64,000 bases of DNA from the NCBI RefSeq assembly GCF_013385425.1, contig NZ_JACAQA010000005.1, positions 44,344 through 108,343 of the forward strand. The letters are read 5' to 3'. This document shows, piece after piece, positions 55,380 through 63,962 of the stretch. The stretch is from Pseudomonas gingeri (GTDB lineage: Bacteria > Pseudomonadota > Gammaproteobacteria > Pseudomonadales > Pseudomonadaceae). Within the stretch, counting starts at the first letter, position 1. Each line of letters opens with the position of its first letter. Both the position numbers and the translations under genes were made by a program. Under the pieces are notes generated by a model, which was not told where the DNA came from, did not search any database, and saw only the letters and a list, made by a program, of their open reading frames with translations.

Positions 55380-56645
55380 ATGCGCGCACTCAAAGTCCTG
55401 ATTCTTGAAGACAACTCTTTTCAACTGATGGCCCTGCACCAGATGCTCAATGCCACCGGCGTATTTGATGTGCTGACGGCGGAAAACGTCGAGAGTGCAC
55501 GCCAGTCGTTGGCCAATCGCGGCCCTATCGATGTGGCCATCTGCGACCTGCAACTGGAGGCGGGTGACGGCCTGGAGTTGATTCGTTCCCTGGCCGAGGG
55601 GCGGGAAGCGCAGGCACTGATCATTCTCAGCAGTGCCGAGCAGGAGGTGCTCGAGGGGGCTGCGCATATGGCACGCCAGCAGGGGCTGCATGTCCTCGGC
55701 TGCCTGCGCAAACCGGCGTCGGCCGCGGCCCTGGCGGACTTGCTGGCAAGCTACCAGCAACGTTTCGCCCGGCAGCGCCCTGGCCTGCCGCTGGCCCAGG
55801 TCTGCGAGTTGCTGTCGCTGCACGAACTCCAGGCCTGCGCCGGGGCTTCGGCTATCGAAAAATACGCGACCGCGCACTTTCAGCCCAAGCTGACCCATGA
55901 CGGTCGAGTCGCCGGGGTCGAGGTGTTGCCGCGCTGGCAGCATCCGGAGCAAGGCCTGTTGCTGCCTGGCAGTTTCATGCCGGTGCTGGAGTACGCGGGG
56001 CTGGCGCAGCCGCTGATCTGGCAGGTGCTGGAGTTGGCGGTGAGTCTGTCGGCCGAGGTACGTTTCGCCACGGATGAGGCCTTGCCGGTGGCGGTGAGTA
56101 TTCCGGGGAGCCTGCTGGAGCAACTGGACTTCGCCGAGCGGCTGAAGGCCTTGCTGGAGCGCTTCGAGTTACCCGCCGAGCGCTTGACCCTTGAGGTACT
56201 GGAAAGCGCCGAGTCCAGCAGCAGCGTTGCGCTGACTGAAGGCTTGCTGAGGTTGCGCATGCTGGGCTGCCAGCTGTCCGCCGGCGATTTCGGCATGGGC
56301 GGCGGCAGCCTGCAGCGCCTGCTCGAACTGCCTTTCACCGAACTGAAGATCACCGCGCCCTTCGTGGTCGGGATGGCCGCGGATTCACGTAAGTCGGCGA
56401 TTGTCGCCGGAGCCTTGCGCATGGCGCGGGGCATGAACTTGCAGGTGGTGCTCGGCGGGATCGAGAGCGAAAGCGACTACCAGGCCGTCATGGCCCTGGG
56501 CGACTCGCTGGTTCAGGGGGACTTCGTCGCCGTGTCCATGAGCCGCGCCGAACTCTTGTCCTGGCTTGAAGTGGCGGGGTTCGGCCCGGTTTACCCCTTG
56601 GCCGGGCCTTTGAAACACGCCGCCCTGCACAGCGTCAATCTGTAG
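55380..56645 (+). CDS. Response regulator with a decayed EAL domain (RocR-like)
   Basis: 421 residues. Receiver domain 1-125 is intact (Glu10-Asp11, Asp56, Ser84-Ser85, Lys111 in CLRKP). The EAL-type domain (about 155-400) is altered at residues needed for c-di-GMP hydrolysis: EVL at 181-183 for EAL, Ser240 for the Asn of VNxS, Gly302 for the first Asp of DDFGTG, Thr325 for the Asp of KID, Gly359 for the Glu of AEGVE. Glu181, Glu272, Asp303, Lys323 and Gln379 remain. It is thus probably not an active phosphodiesterase, unlike P. aeruginosa RocR. GTGGAG precedes ATG 55380. It likely competes with the NarL-type regulator for the kinase, by analogy. Confidence 0.87.
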   Translation: MRALKVLILEDNSFQLMALHQMLNATGVFDVLTAENVESARQSLANRGPIDVAICDLQLEAGDGLELIRSLAEGREAQALIILSSAEQEVLEGAAHMARQQGLHVLGCLRKPASAAALADLLASYQQRFARQRPGLPLAQVCELLSLHELQACAGASAIEKYATAHFQPKLTHDGRVAGVEVLPRWQHPEQGLLLPGSFMPVLEYAGLAQPLIWQVLELAVSLSAEVRFATDEALPVAVSIPGSLLEQLDFAERLKALLERFELPAERLTLEVLESAESSSSVALTEGLLRLRMLGCQLSAGDFGMGGGSLQRLLELPFTELKITAPFVVGMAADSRKSAIVAGALRMARGMNLQVVLGGIESESDYQAVMALGDSLVQGDFVAVSMSRAELLSWLEVAGFGPVYPLAGPLKHAALHSVNL

Positions 56646-56657
56646 CGTCCGACCCAC

Positions 56658-57338
56658 TCAGGCCAGGCCATGTTCCTGCAGGTAGAGAAACAACGCCGCA
56701 TCGTTGGACAGGCCGAGCTTGCGCATGGCGCTGACCTTCTGCGCACTCACCGTCTGCTTGCTGCGACACAACTGCGTGGCGATTTCACCGACGGTGCGCC
56801 CGGCCGCCAGCAGGCGTGTCACCTCCAGCTCCCGGGGTGAAAGTTGCTCCTGGTCGCCCAGGCGGTGTTCGCCGACCTCGCCGGCCAGCGCCAGGGTCTG
56901 GCGAATCGAGTTGGCCACATAGGGCCGTCGGCGGCGGACCTGGGCGATGGCCTCCGGCAGCTCGGCGGCCAGGCTGGCCTTGCTCAGCAGTCCCATGACC
57001 CCGAGATCGAGAATGGAGCGGAACAGCCCGGCGTTGTTGAGCATGGTCACCACCACGACCGGCAGTTGCGGGTGTTGCCGAGTCACGCTTTCAAGCATGC
57101 GCAGGCCGTCGCTCTGCTGTTCGACCGGCATCATGAAGTCGGTGACCAGTACCTCGCAGGTACAACGTTGCAGAAGCTCCAGAAGATCCTCTGGCGAGCT
57201 GGCCTCGCCGACCACACTCAGTCCGGGATCGCGTTCGAGGACGGCGCGCAGGCCGATCAGGAAAATCGGATGATCGTCTGCCAGGATGATGCGCAAAGGC
57301 GGCGGGGACGCTGAATTTCGTTGTTTTCTCTCTGTCAT
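56658..57338 (-). CDS. NarL/FixJ-type response regulator (RocA1-like)
   Basis: 226 residues: receiver (about 14-135) with the acidic pair DD21-22, phospho-acceptor Asp67 in LVTDFMMP, and a LuxR/NarL HTH (about 165-215, LSPRELEVTRLLAAGRTVGEIATQL, KQTVSAQKVSAMRKLGL). It converges on the REC-EAL gene with only 12 bases between stop codons. It is the probable DNA-binding output of the hybrid kinase; in P. aeruginosa the related RocA1 acts on fimbrial genes, but targets here are unknown. Confidence 0.88.
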   Translation of the reverse strand: MTERKQRNSASPPPLRIILADDHPIFLIGLRAVLERDPGLSVVGEASSPEDLLELLQRCTCEVLVTDFMMPVEQQSDGLRMLESVTRQHPQLPVVVVTMLNNAGLFRSILDLGVMGLLSKASLAAELPEAIAQVRRRRPYVANSIRQTLALAGEVGEHRLGDQEQLSPRELEVTRLLAAGRTVGEIATQLCRSKQTVSAQKVSAMRKLGLSNDAALFLYLQEHGLA

Positions 57339-57507
57339 CTTTCTCGTTCATGCTCGCAATGGAACGGTAGACGCAGCGTCTTGAGGCGCGGCTTCTACCG
57401 ATATCAGGTTAGCTGGCTTGACGAACTTTCTTCTCTGACTGGCGGTCTTTGACTCCAGCCCCCTTGTTTTTGACCTGTCGGGTTTTGACTATTGAGTGGT
57501 GATCGAG

Positions 57508-57798
57508 ATGGAAAGTATCAGTCTGTTGCTGAATGAAGCATTGAGTCCTTATCCCGTCACCCTGACGCCCTCGGGAAGTCAGGGTGAGTGTCTGCTGACG
57601 GTGAACAGTCGCGCCGGCCTGATCCTGCTGACCCGTGAAATCAGCCAGGCGCAACTCAACGACAAGCGTTTGTTGACCGATGTGGTCGATGGGCTGCATC
57701 GCGACCTGCGCATTGCCGAAGGACGCCTGGAACCCTGCGTGATCGCGGCCTTGCGTCATGCGGCTGAGGACAAGATGTTCCGCTCGGCTCGAGTGTAG
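57508..57798 (+). CDS. DUF3509 domain protein
   Basis: 96 residues (MESISLLLNEALSPYPVTLTPSG). The segments RLLTDVVDGLHRDLRIAEG and LEPCVIAALRHAA are the DUF3509 signature, a family restricted to Pseudomonas and relatives; function unknown. The ATG at 57508 is chosen over the in-frame GTG at 57496. It is divergent from the NarL-type gene across about 170 bases. Confidence 0.88.
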   Translation: MESISLLLNEALSPYPVTLTPSGSQGECLLTVNSRAGLILLTREISQAQLNDKRLLTDVVDGLHRDLRIAEGRLEPCVIAALRHAAEDKMFRSARV

Positions 57799-57960
57799 AA
57801 TTTTTTGGGGAACCTTTTTTCCGAAAGGGGTGTCAGATTTATAACGGCAGGATCAGGCATTGTGCTCCGGTGCTTGTAGCTTGTCGTACTGGTCTTTGTA
57901 GGCCACGTTTAACCCCGAGTCGTTTCCCCACTTCTCGGGGTTTCTTTTGTCTGGCGTTTG
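57799..57960. other. Gap with terminator-like hairpin, possible small RNA
   Basis: 162 bases between convergent genes. AACCCCGAG (57911-57919) pairs with CTCGGGGTT (57934-57942), followed by TCTTTTG, a convincing plus-strand terminator. It is more than 110 bases after the DUF3509 stop codon, and TTTTTTGGGGAACCTTTTTTCC lies just after that stop. A separate small transcript ending at this terminator is possible; a long 3' UTR is the simpler reading. Confidence 0.4.
57911..57947 (+). terminator. Rho-independent terminator downstream of the DUF3509 gene
   Basis: A 9-bp stem (AACCCCGAG/CTCGGGGTT) with a 14-base loop and a T-rich tail (TCTTTT). Confidence 0.65.
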
Positions 57961-58869
57961 TCACTGGTCCTCAGGCGCCAGGAAAAACTGCCTGGCGTCT
58001 TCCCGATAGCTGTCCCGTTGTTGCGGGTCGAGCCATTGCACATAGAAATCGAGCAACTGATGCTGGCGCACTTCACGCAGGATCTGGTTGATGTGCGCGA
58101 CAGCCGTGCGCCCCTGCTCCGTGTCCGAGCAACCGACGCGAATGAACTGGTACTTGGCGGTGCCCTTGAGCCGATAGAACGCCAGGCTCTCGGTGGCGAT
58201 ACCTTGTTGCTGGGCCAGGTAGCGGACTTCCGGCCAGTAGCCGAGTAGCGCGGTCAAGCGTCCGAGACGCTGCATTTGCAACAGGTTGCCGAGGGCATCG
58301 TTGCCGAAATGCGGCGTCAGGTGGGTCGCGGCTGTCCGTTGCAACAGATCGTCGATCGACTGGCCGTAGCTGCGTCCAGCGACAATCCCCAGTTTGAGCT
58401 GATCGCTGGCCAGCAGGGCGGCGAGGTCGACCTCACCGTCCTGGACAAACGGCTCGATCAGCCGACGGTCCTCCTGGCGTACCACCAGCCCGTTGCTGGC
58501 CAGGCCGAGGCTGGGAATCGAGAAGACAATTTTCTTGGTTCGCTCCGCGGTCCAGAGCAGGACCGGGTCGCAGGTGAACGAAGGCTCGGCGAGCATCTGC
58601 ATGGCCCGCGCGCGGTTGACCCGGAAGGATGTGTACTCGTACTCGGGCATGGCGGCGGTCAACAGCTGGCGCAGCTGATCGATGGCGCCCAGGCCTTTTT
58701 GCGGGCCGTCGAAAATGGTCAGTGGCGGCAGGTCCCGCAGCAACCAGATCAGCGTGTCCTTGGCCTCGGCAACGCTCGGCAGGGCGCAGGCGAGCGCCGC
58801 CAGCAGGGCGAGGGCTGGTCGTCGACAGAGCACGTGTTGCCAGAGAAATCGAGGACTCATGAGGTCCAT
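57961..58869 (-). CDS. Periplasmic solute-binding-like protein (TIGR02285 type)
   Basis: 302 residues. A signal peptide (hydrophobic ALALLAALACALPSVAEA, cleavage near residue 36) is followed by a type-II periplasmic binding fold resembling SBP_bac_3: LIWLLRDLPPLTIFDGPQKG, CDPVLLWTAERTKKIVFS, LKLGIVAGRSYGQSID. It resembles the TIGR02285 group. There is no permease or ATPase beside it, so it is not clearly part of a transporter. Its fold is like the sensor domains of the BvgS-type kinase 3 kb away; any link is speculative. Confidence 0.75.
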   Translation of the reverse strand: MDLMSPRFLWQHVLCRRPALALLAALACALPSVAEAKDTLIWLLRDLPPLTIFDGPQKGLGAIDQLRQLLTAAMPEYEYTSFRVNRARAMQMLAEPSFTCDPVLLWTAERTKKIVFSIPSLGLASNGLVVRQEDRRLIEPFVQDGEVDLAALLASDQLKLGIVAGRSYGQSIDDLLQRTAATHLTPHFGNDALGNLLQMQRLGRLTALLGYWPEVRYLAQQQGIATESLAFYRLKGTAKYQFIRVGCSDTEQGRTAVAHINQILREVRQHQLLDFYVQWLDPQQRDSYREDARQFFLAPEDQ

Positions 58870-58911
58870 ACCTTCTGCGCAGTCAGGTCAAAGTCTTGCC
58901 ACCACGGCACC

Positions 58912-60111
58912 CTAGATAGCGCCGCTATCGCGCAAGCGGGCAATCTGCGCGGCGTCATAACCGAGGCTAGCCAATATCGGGGTGTTGTGCTCGCCCAGTT
59001 CCGGTCCTACCCATTCGCTGGAGCCCGGGGTCTCCGACAGTTTTGGCACTATCCCCGGCATCTTGAAAGCCTTGCCGTCGGGCAGCTTGGCCTGGATAAA
59101 CATTTCCCGGGCGAGAAACTGCGGGTCGCTGAACATGTCTTCGGCGCTGTAGATCCGGCTGGCCGGCACCTCGGCCTGGTTCAGGGTGGCGAGCACCGCG
59201 TCCAGCGATTGGCTGTTCACCCAGCGATCGATCACGCCATAGAGTTCGTCACGCCGGCTGTCGCGGCCATCATTGCTGGTCAGTACCGGGTCGTCCGCCA
59301 GGTCGTTGCGGCCGATGGCCTGCATGAAGCGCTTGAAGATCGCATCGCCATTGGCGCCGATCTGCACATGCTTGCCATCGGCCGTGGTGTGGATCGAAGA
59401 GGGCGTGATCCCCGGCATGATGTTGCCGGTGCGCTCGCGGATAAAGCCGAACACATCGAACTCCGGGACCATGCTTTCCATCATGGCGAAGATCGCCTCG
59501 TACAAGGCCACGTCCACCACCTGGCCATTGCCGCCGTTGACTTCGCGATGACGCAGGGCCATGAGCGCGCCGATCACGCCCCAGAGCGCGGCAATTGAGT
59601 CACCGATGGAAATCCCGGTGCGCACCGGTGGGCGGTCCTCGAAGCCGGTGATGTAGCGCAAGCCGCCCATGGACTCACCGACCGCGCCGAAGCCCGGTTG
59701 ATCCTTCATCGGTCCGGTCTGGCCGAAGCCCGACAGGCGCACCATCACCAGTTTCGGGTTCAGCGCATGCAGGGTTTCCCAGCCGAGACCGAGCTTTTCC
59801 AGCACGCCGGGGCGGAAGTTCTCGATCAGGATGTCCGCGTCGCTCAGCAACTGCTTGAGGATGGCCAGGCCGTCCGGGTGTTTCAGGTTCAGGGTCAGGG
59901 ATTGTTTGTTGCGCGCCTGGACAAACCACCACAGCGAGGTGCCCTCGTAGAGCTTGCGCCATTTGCGCAGCGGGTCGCCGCCGTCCGGCGATTCGACCTT
60001 GATCACCTGGGCGCCGAATTCGGCGCAGATGCGGGAGGCGAAAGGGCCGGCGATCAGGGTACCGAGCTCAATGACCTTCAGGCCGGAAAGGGGTTTGGCG
60101 GTGAGCGGCAT
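58912..60111 (-). CDS. Family III CoA-transferase (CaiB/BaiF)
   Basis: 399 residues. The N-terminus LSGLKVIELGTLIAGPFASRICAEFGAQVIKVESPDGGDP is the CaiB/BaiF signature; the catalytic Asp is probably in the DILIENFRPG-VLEKLGLG-adjacent region as in homologues (Asp in GESMGGLR-side active site). These enzymes move CoA between carboxylic acids; the acid here is unknown. ATG 60111 (MPLTAKPLSG) has AGGAT upstream; the longer frame to 60174 is unlikely. It is divergent from yaeQ. Confidence 0.9.
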   Translation of the reverse strand: MPLTAKPLSGLKVIELGTLIAGPFASRICAEFGAQVIKVESPDGGDPLRKWRKLYEGTSLWWFVQARNKQSLTLNLKHPDGLAILKQLLSDADILIENFRPGVLEKLGLGWETLHALNPKLVMVRLSGFGQTGPMKDQPGFGAVGESMGGLRYITGFEDRPPVRTGISIGDSIAALWGVIGALMALRHREVNGGNGQVVDVALYEAIFAMMESMVPEFDVFGFIRERTGNIMPGITPSSIHTTADGKHVQIGANGDAIFKRFMQAIGRNDLADDPVLTSNDGRDSRRDELYGVIDRWVNSQSLDAVLATLNQAEVPASRIYSAEDMFSDPQFLAREMFIQAKLPDGKAFKMPGIVPKLSETPGSSEWVGPELGEHNTPILASLGYDAAQIARLRDSGAI

Positions 60112-60249
60112 GGTAGATCCTGTAGGACAACACGGGGCAATAGAGCCTTTTATCATGGCTGGCGCCATCCGCATAACTGCGAGCAGTCGTTGCTTGCCCT
60201 GCGTATCGGTTAGACTGGCCGCCTTTCCTCGTCCTTAGAAGCCCTGTTC

Positions 60250-60792
60250 ATGGCCCAGCCGTCCACGACCTACAAATTCAACCTGAACCTCACCGACCTG
60301 GATCGCGGGGTCTATGAGAGCGTCAACCAGACCATCGCCCGCCACCCGTCGGAAACCGAGGAACGCATGACCGTGCGTCTGCTGGCCTACGCCTTCTGGT
60401 ACAACGAGCAGCTGTCCTTTGGTCGGGGTCTGTCGGAAGTGGATGAGCCGGCACTGTGGGAAAAGAGCCTGGATGATCGTGTACTGCATTGGATCGAAGT
60501 CGGCCAGCCGGACGCCGATCGCCTGACCTGGTGCTCCCGTCGTACCGAGCGTACCAGCCTGTTGGCCTACGGCAGCCTGCGGGTCTGGCAGACCAAGGTG
60601 GTCGACGCGGTGAAGAACCTGAAGAACGTGAATATCGCCGCCGTGCCCCAGGAAATCCTCGAGACCCTGGCCAAGGACATGCCGCGGGTGATCAAGTGGG
60701 ACGTGATGATCAGCGAAGGCACGATCTTCGTCACCGACGATCGTGGCCAGCATGAAGTCCAGCTGGAATGGCTGATGGGCGAGCGCGGTTAA
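60250..60792 (+). CDS. yaeQ: YaeQ family protein
   Basis: 180 residues matching YaeQ, a PD-(D/E)XK-fold protein of uncertain function: TYKFNLNLTDLDRGVYES, HPSETEERMTVRLLAYA, and IEVGQPDADRL, whose Glu and Asp fit the nuclease-like fold. E. coli YaeQ was proposed as an RfaH suppressor factor, a claim not firmly established. It is 8 bases before recJ and probably co-transcribed. Confidence 0.93.
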   Translation: MAQPSTTYKFNLNLTDLDRGVYESVNQTIARHPSETEERMTVRLLAYAFWYNEQLSFGRGLSEVDEPALWEKSLDDRVLHWIEVGQPDADRLTWCSRRTERTSLLAYGSLRVWQTKVVDAVKNLKNVNIAAVPQEILETLAKDMPRVIKWDVMISEGTIFVTDDRGQHEVQLEWLMGERG

Positions 60793-60800
60793 TTATTCCC

Positions 60801-62510
60801 ATGCGTATCGAACCCCGCCCGCTGCCCGCCACACTGCCGTTTCTCGGTGATCTGCCGCCGTTGTTGACCCGCCTGTACGCCGCGCGTGGCGTGGTATCCG
60901 AGGACGAGTTGGACAAGAGCCTGGCGCGGCTGATTCCCTTCCAGCAACTCAAGGGCATCGACGCGGCGGTGGACCTGCTGGTGACTGCACTGGAGCAGCG
61001 TCAGCGCATCCTTATCGTCGGCGACTTCGATGCCGACGGCGCCACCGCCAGCACGGTCGGGGTATTGGGCCTGCGCCTGCTGGGCGCGGCCCATGTCGAC
61101 TATCTGGTGCCGAACCGCTTTGAATACGGCTATGGCCTGACTCCGGAAATTGTCGCCGTGGCCTTGCAGCGCGAGCCGCAATTGCTGATCACCGTGGACA
61201 ACGGCATTTCCAGCATCGAGGGTGTGCAGGCGGCGAAGGCGGCGGGGCTTCAGGTGCTGGTCACCGACCACCACTTGCCCGGCAGCGAATTGCCGGCGGC
61301 CGATGCCATCGTCAACCCCAACCAGCCGGGCTGCGAGTTTCCGAGCAAGGCCCTGGCCGGCGTCGGGGTGATTTTCTACGTGCTGATGGCCTTGCGTGCG
61401 CGTTTGCGCAGCCTGGGTTGGTACGCCAGCGCGCCGCAGCCAAATATCGGCGAACTGCTCGACCTGGTGGCGCTGGGCAGCGTCGCCGACGTGGTACCGT
61501 TGGATGCCAACAACCGCATCCTGGTGCACCAGGGCCTCGAGCGGATTCGCGCCGGGCGTGCGCGGCCGGGGCTCAAGGCGATCCTGGAGGTGGCCAAGCG
61601 CGACCATTCACGGCTGACCTCCACCGACCTGGGGTTTATCCTCGGCCCGCGTCTGAATGCGGCGGGGCGCCTGGACGACATGAGCCTGGGCATCGAATGC
61701 CTGCTCTGCGAGGACCCGGCCCTGGCCCTGGAAATGGCCAGCCAGCTCGATGAGATGAACAAGGACCGCAAGTCCATCGAACAGGGCATGCAGCGCGAAG
61801 CGCTGGCCCAGCTCAAGGACCTGCCGCTGGAGTCGATGCCGTTCGGCCTGTGCCTGTTCGAGCCGGACTGGCACCAGGGGGTGATCGGTATCCTCGCCTC
61901 GCGAATGAAAGAGCGTTATCACCGTCCGACCATCGCCTTTGCCGATGCGGGCGATGGCATGCTCAAGGGCTCCGGCCGTTCGGTGCCGGGATTCCATATT
62001 CGCGATGCCTTGAGCGTGGTGGCGGCGCAATACCCGGAGCTGATGGGCAAGTACGGCGGTCACGCCATGGCGGCGGGTCTGAGCCTGCCCCAGGAAAATT
62101 TCCCGTTGTTTGCCGAAGCCTTCGACGCCGAAGTGCGCCGTCAGCTGTCGGAAGACGACCTGACCGGACGCCTGCAGACCGATGGTTCGCTGGCCATCGA
62201 GGAGTTCAACCTGGAACTGGCCCGGGCGCTGCGCAATGCCGGTCCCTGGGGCCAGCATTTCCCCGAGCCGCTGTTCCATGGTGTGTTCCAACTGGTGGAA
62301 AAACGCATCGTCGGCGAGCGGCATCTGAAGGTGGTGCTGAAAAGCGAATGCGGTTCGCTGAAGCTTGATGGTATTGCCTTCGGTATCGATCCGGAGCTGT
62401 GGACCAACGCGCGGGTCGACTGGGTGGAGCTGGCCTACAAGCTCGACCTCAACGAGTTCCGTGGCAAGGAAAGCGTGCAGTTGATGATTGCCCATATCGA
62501 GCCGCGCTGA
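60801..62510 (+). CDS. recJ: Single-strand DNA 5'-3' exonuclease RecJ
   Basis: 569 residues. Acts in RecF-pathway recombination, mismatch and base-excision repair. The DHH phosphoesterase motifs are present: IVGDFDADGATAS, TVDNGISS and VTDHHLPGSELP, with the DHHA1 motif GKYGGHAMAAGLSL and a C-terminal OB-fold. ATG 60801 (MRIEPRPLPATLPFLGDL) is used. It follows yaeQ and is separated from the next gene by a REPIN. Confidence 0.97.
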   Translation: MRIEPRPLPATLPFLGDLPPLLTRLYAARGVVSEDELDKSLARLIPFQQLKGIDAAVDLLVTALEQRQRILIVGDFDADGATASTVGVLGLRLLGAAHVDYLVPNRFEYGYGLTPEIVAVALQREPQLLITVDNGISSIEGVQAAKAAGLQVLVTDHHLPGSELPAADAIVNPNQPGCEFPSKALAGVGVIFYVLMALRARLRSLGWYASAPQPNIGELLDLVALGSVADVVPLDANNRILVHQGLERIRAGRARPGLKAILEVAKRDHSRLTSTDLGFILGPRLNAAGRLDDMSLGIECLLCEDPALALEMASQLDEMNKDRKSIEQGMQREALAQLKDLPLESMPFGLCLFEPDWHQGVIGILASRMKERYHRPTIAFADAGDGMLKGSGRSVPGFHIRDALSVVAAQYPELMGKYGGHAMAAGLSLPQENFPLFAEAFDAEVRRQLSEDDLTGRLQTDGSLAIEEFNLELARALRNAGPWGQHFPEPLFHGVFQLVEKRIVGERHLKVVLKSECGSLKLDGIAFGIDPELWTNARVDWVELAYKLDLNEFRGKESVQLMIAHIEPR

Positions 62511-62855
62511 GACCTGTTGAGGGGATGCGGTCCGTCTTCCGTGGGAGCCGGCTTGCCGGCGATGAGGCCTTTGGGTCTTGCATCGCCTGCCCGGACGCCA
62601 TCGCTGGCAAGCCGGCTCCTACAGGGACCGTGTTGATCGATGTTATGAGGGCAGGTTACAGGCGATTCAGCCGGTTTAAATCCGCTGAACCCTCCCGCCT
62701 GTGCCGTTGTCGACTAGTCTGTAAGCACTGTCTGAATGGTCTTGTGACGTCGTCCTGTTTTTTACCCGCTGGGGGGCGGTTCTCCACCACTCTTGTCACT
62801 TGCCGACGTTCTAACAGAACCCTGGAGCCAGCCCACTTGATTTGAGAGGTGCCCC
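62511..62855. other. 345-bp gap recJ/oxidoreductase with REPIN
   Basis: No gene is supported. The first third holds a REP pair (62541-62626). The remainder is more AT-rich and probably contains the promoter for the oxidoreductase, but no pair of hexamers is clear. In P. aeruginosa, as I recall, the lasB elastase gene lies between recJ and the homologous oxidoreductase; no trace of it is visible here. Confidence 0.5.
62541..62626. repeat. REPIN downstream of recJ
   Basis: GTGGGAGCCGGCTTGCCGGC (62541-62560) and GCTGGCAAGCCGGCTCCTAC (62603-62622) form an inverted pair; both arms carry GCCATCGC-type cores (CCGGCGATGAGGCC, ACGCCATCGCTGG). Confidence 0.85.
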
Positions 62856-63962
62856 ATGAGTCTGCTGCTCGAACCCTATACCCTTCGCCAATTGACCCTG
62901 CTCAACCGCATCGCGGTCTCGCCTATGTGCCAGTACTCCAGTGTCGACGGCCTCGCCAACGATTGGCATCTCGTCCACCTGGGCAGTCGGGCGGTGGGCG
63001 GGGCCGGGCTGATTTTCACCGAAGCCACCGCGGTCACCGCCGATGGCCGGATCACCGCCCAGGACCTGGGCCTGTGGAACGACGAACAGATCGAACCGCT
63101 GCAACGTATCACCCGGTTTATCACCGCCCAGGGCGCGGTCGCGGGGATCCAGCTGGCCCATGCCGGGCGCAAGGCCAGCACCCATCGACCCTGGCTGGGC
63201 AAGCATGGCAGCGTCAAGCCCGAGGACGGAGGCTGGACCCCGGTCGGCCCTTCGTCGATTGCCTTCGATCCGCAGCACACATCGCCCACCTCCCTGGACG
63301 AGAGCCAGATCGCCGAGGTGATCCAGGCGTTTGTCGCGGCCGCCAAGCGGGCACTGATTGCTGGTTTCAAAGTAGTCGAAGTGCATGCGGCCCATGGTTA
63401 TCTGCTGCACCAGTTTCTATCGCCCTTGAGCAATCAGCGCCGTGACCAATACGGTGGCTCCTTCGAAAATCGTATCCGCCTGGTATTGCAGGTGACCGAA
63501 GCGGTGCGGGCGGTCTGGCCTGACGAGTTGCCGCTGTTTGTGCGGGTGTCGGCGACCGATTGGGTGGAAGACGGCTGGAATCCGGACGAAACGGTGGAGT
63601 TGGCGCGGCGTCTGAAAGCCTTGGGTGTCGACCTGATCGACGTGTCTTCGGGCGGCACCGCTGCCAATGCGGAAATCCCCACGGGTCCCGGTTATCAGAC
63701 CCGTTTTGCCGAGCGCGTACGCAAGGAGTCCGATATCGCCACCGGTACCGTCGGATTGATTACCGAACCGGCCCAGGCCGAGCATATCCTGCGCACCGGC
63801 CAGGCGGATATGATCCTGTTGGCCCGTGAGTTGTTGCGCGACCCTTACTGGCCGCTGCATGCCGACGATGACCTGGGAGGGCGCAAGGCGATCTGGCCGG
63901 CGCAGTATCAGCGTGCGACCCATCGCGATCAGCCGATTCATGAGTCGGATTTGCGTGATTGA
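62856..63962 (+). CDS. NADH:flavin oxidoreductase, Old Yellow Enzyme family (XenA/YqjM type)
   Basis: A 368-residue FMN-dependent ene-reductase barrel. Typical features are LTLLNRIAVSPMCQYSS (with Cys26 near the flavin), WHLVHLGSRAVGGAGLIFTEAT, IQLAHAGRKAS, the substrate-binding HAAHGYLLHQFLSPLSNQR, and RDQYGGSFENR. This matches the YqjM/XenA class rather than plant-type OPR. The physiological substrate is unknown; relatives reduce activated alkenes and nitro compounds with NADPH. It starts at ATG 62856 with GAGAGGTG upstream and ends just before the window edge. Confidence 0.93.
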   Translation: MSLLLEPYTLRQLTLLNRIAVSPMCQYSSVDGLANDWHLVHLGSRAVGGAGLIFTEATAVTADGRITAQDLGLWNDEQIEPLQRITRFITAQGAVAGIQLAHAGRKASTHRPWLGKHGSVKPEDGGWTPVGPSSIAFDPQHTSPTSLDESQIAEVIQAFVAAAKRALIAGFKVVEVHAAHGYLLHQFLSPLSNQRRDQYGGSFENRIRLVLQVTEAVRAVWPDELPLFVRVSATDWVEDGWNPDETVELARRLKALGVDLIDVSSGGTAANAEIPTGPGYQTRFAERVRKESDIATGTVGLITEPAQAEHILRTGQADMILLARELLRDPYWPLHADDDLGGRKAIWPAQYQRATHRDQPIHESDLRD

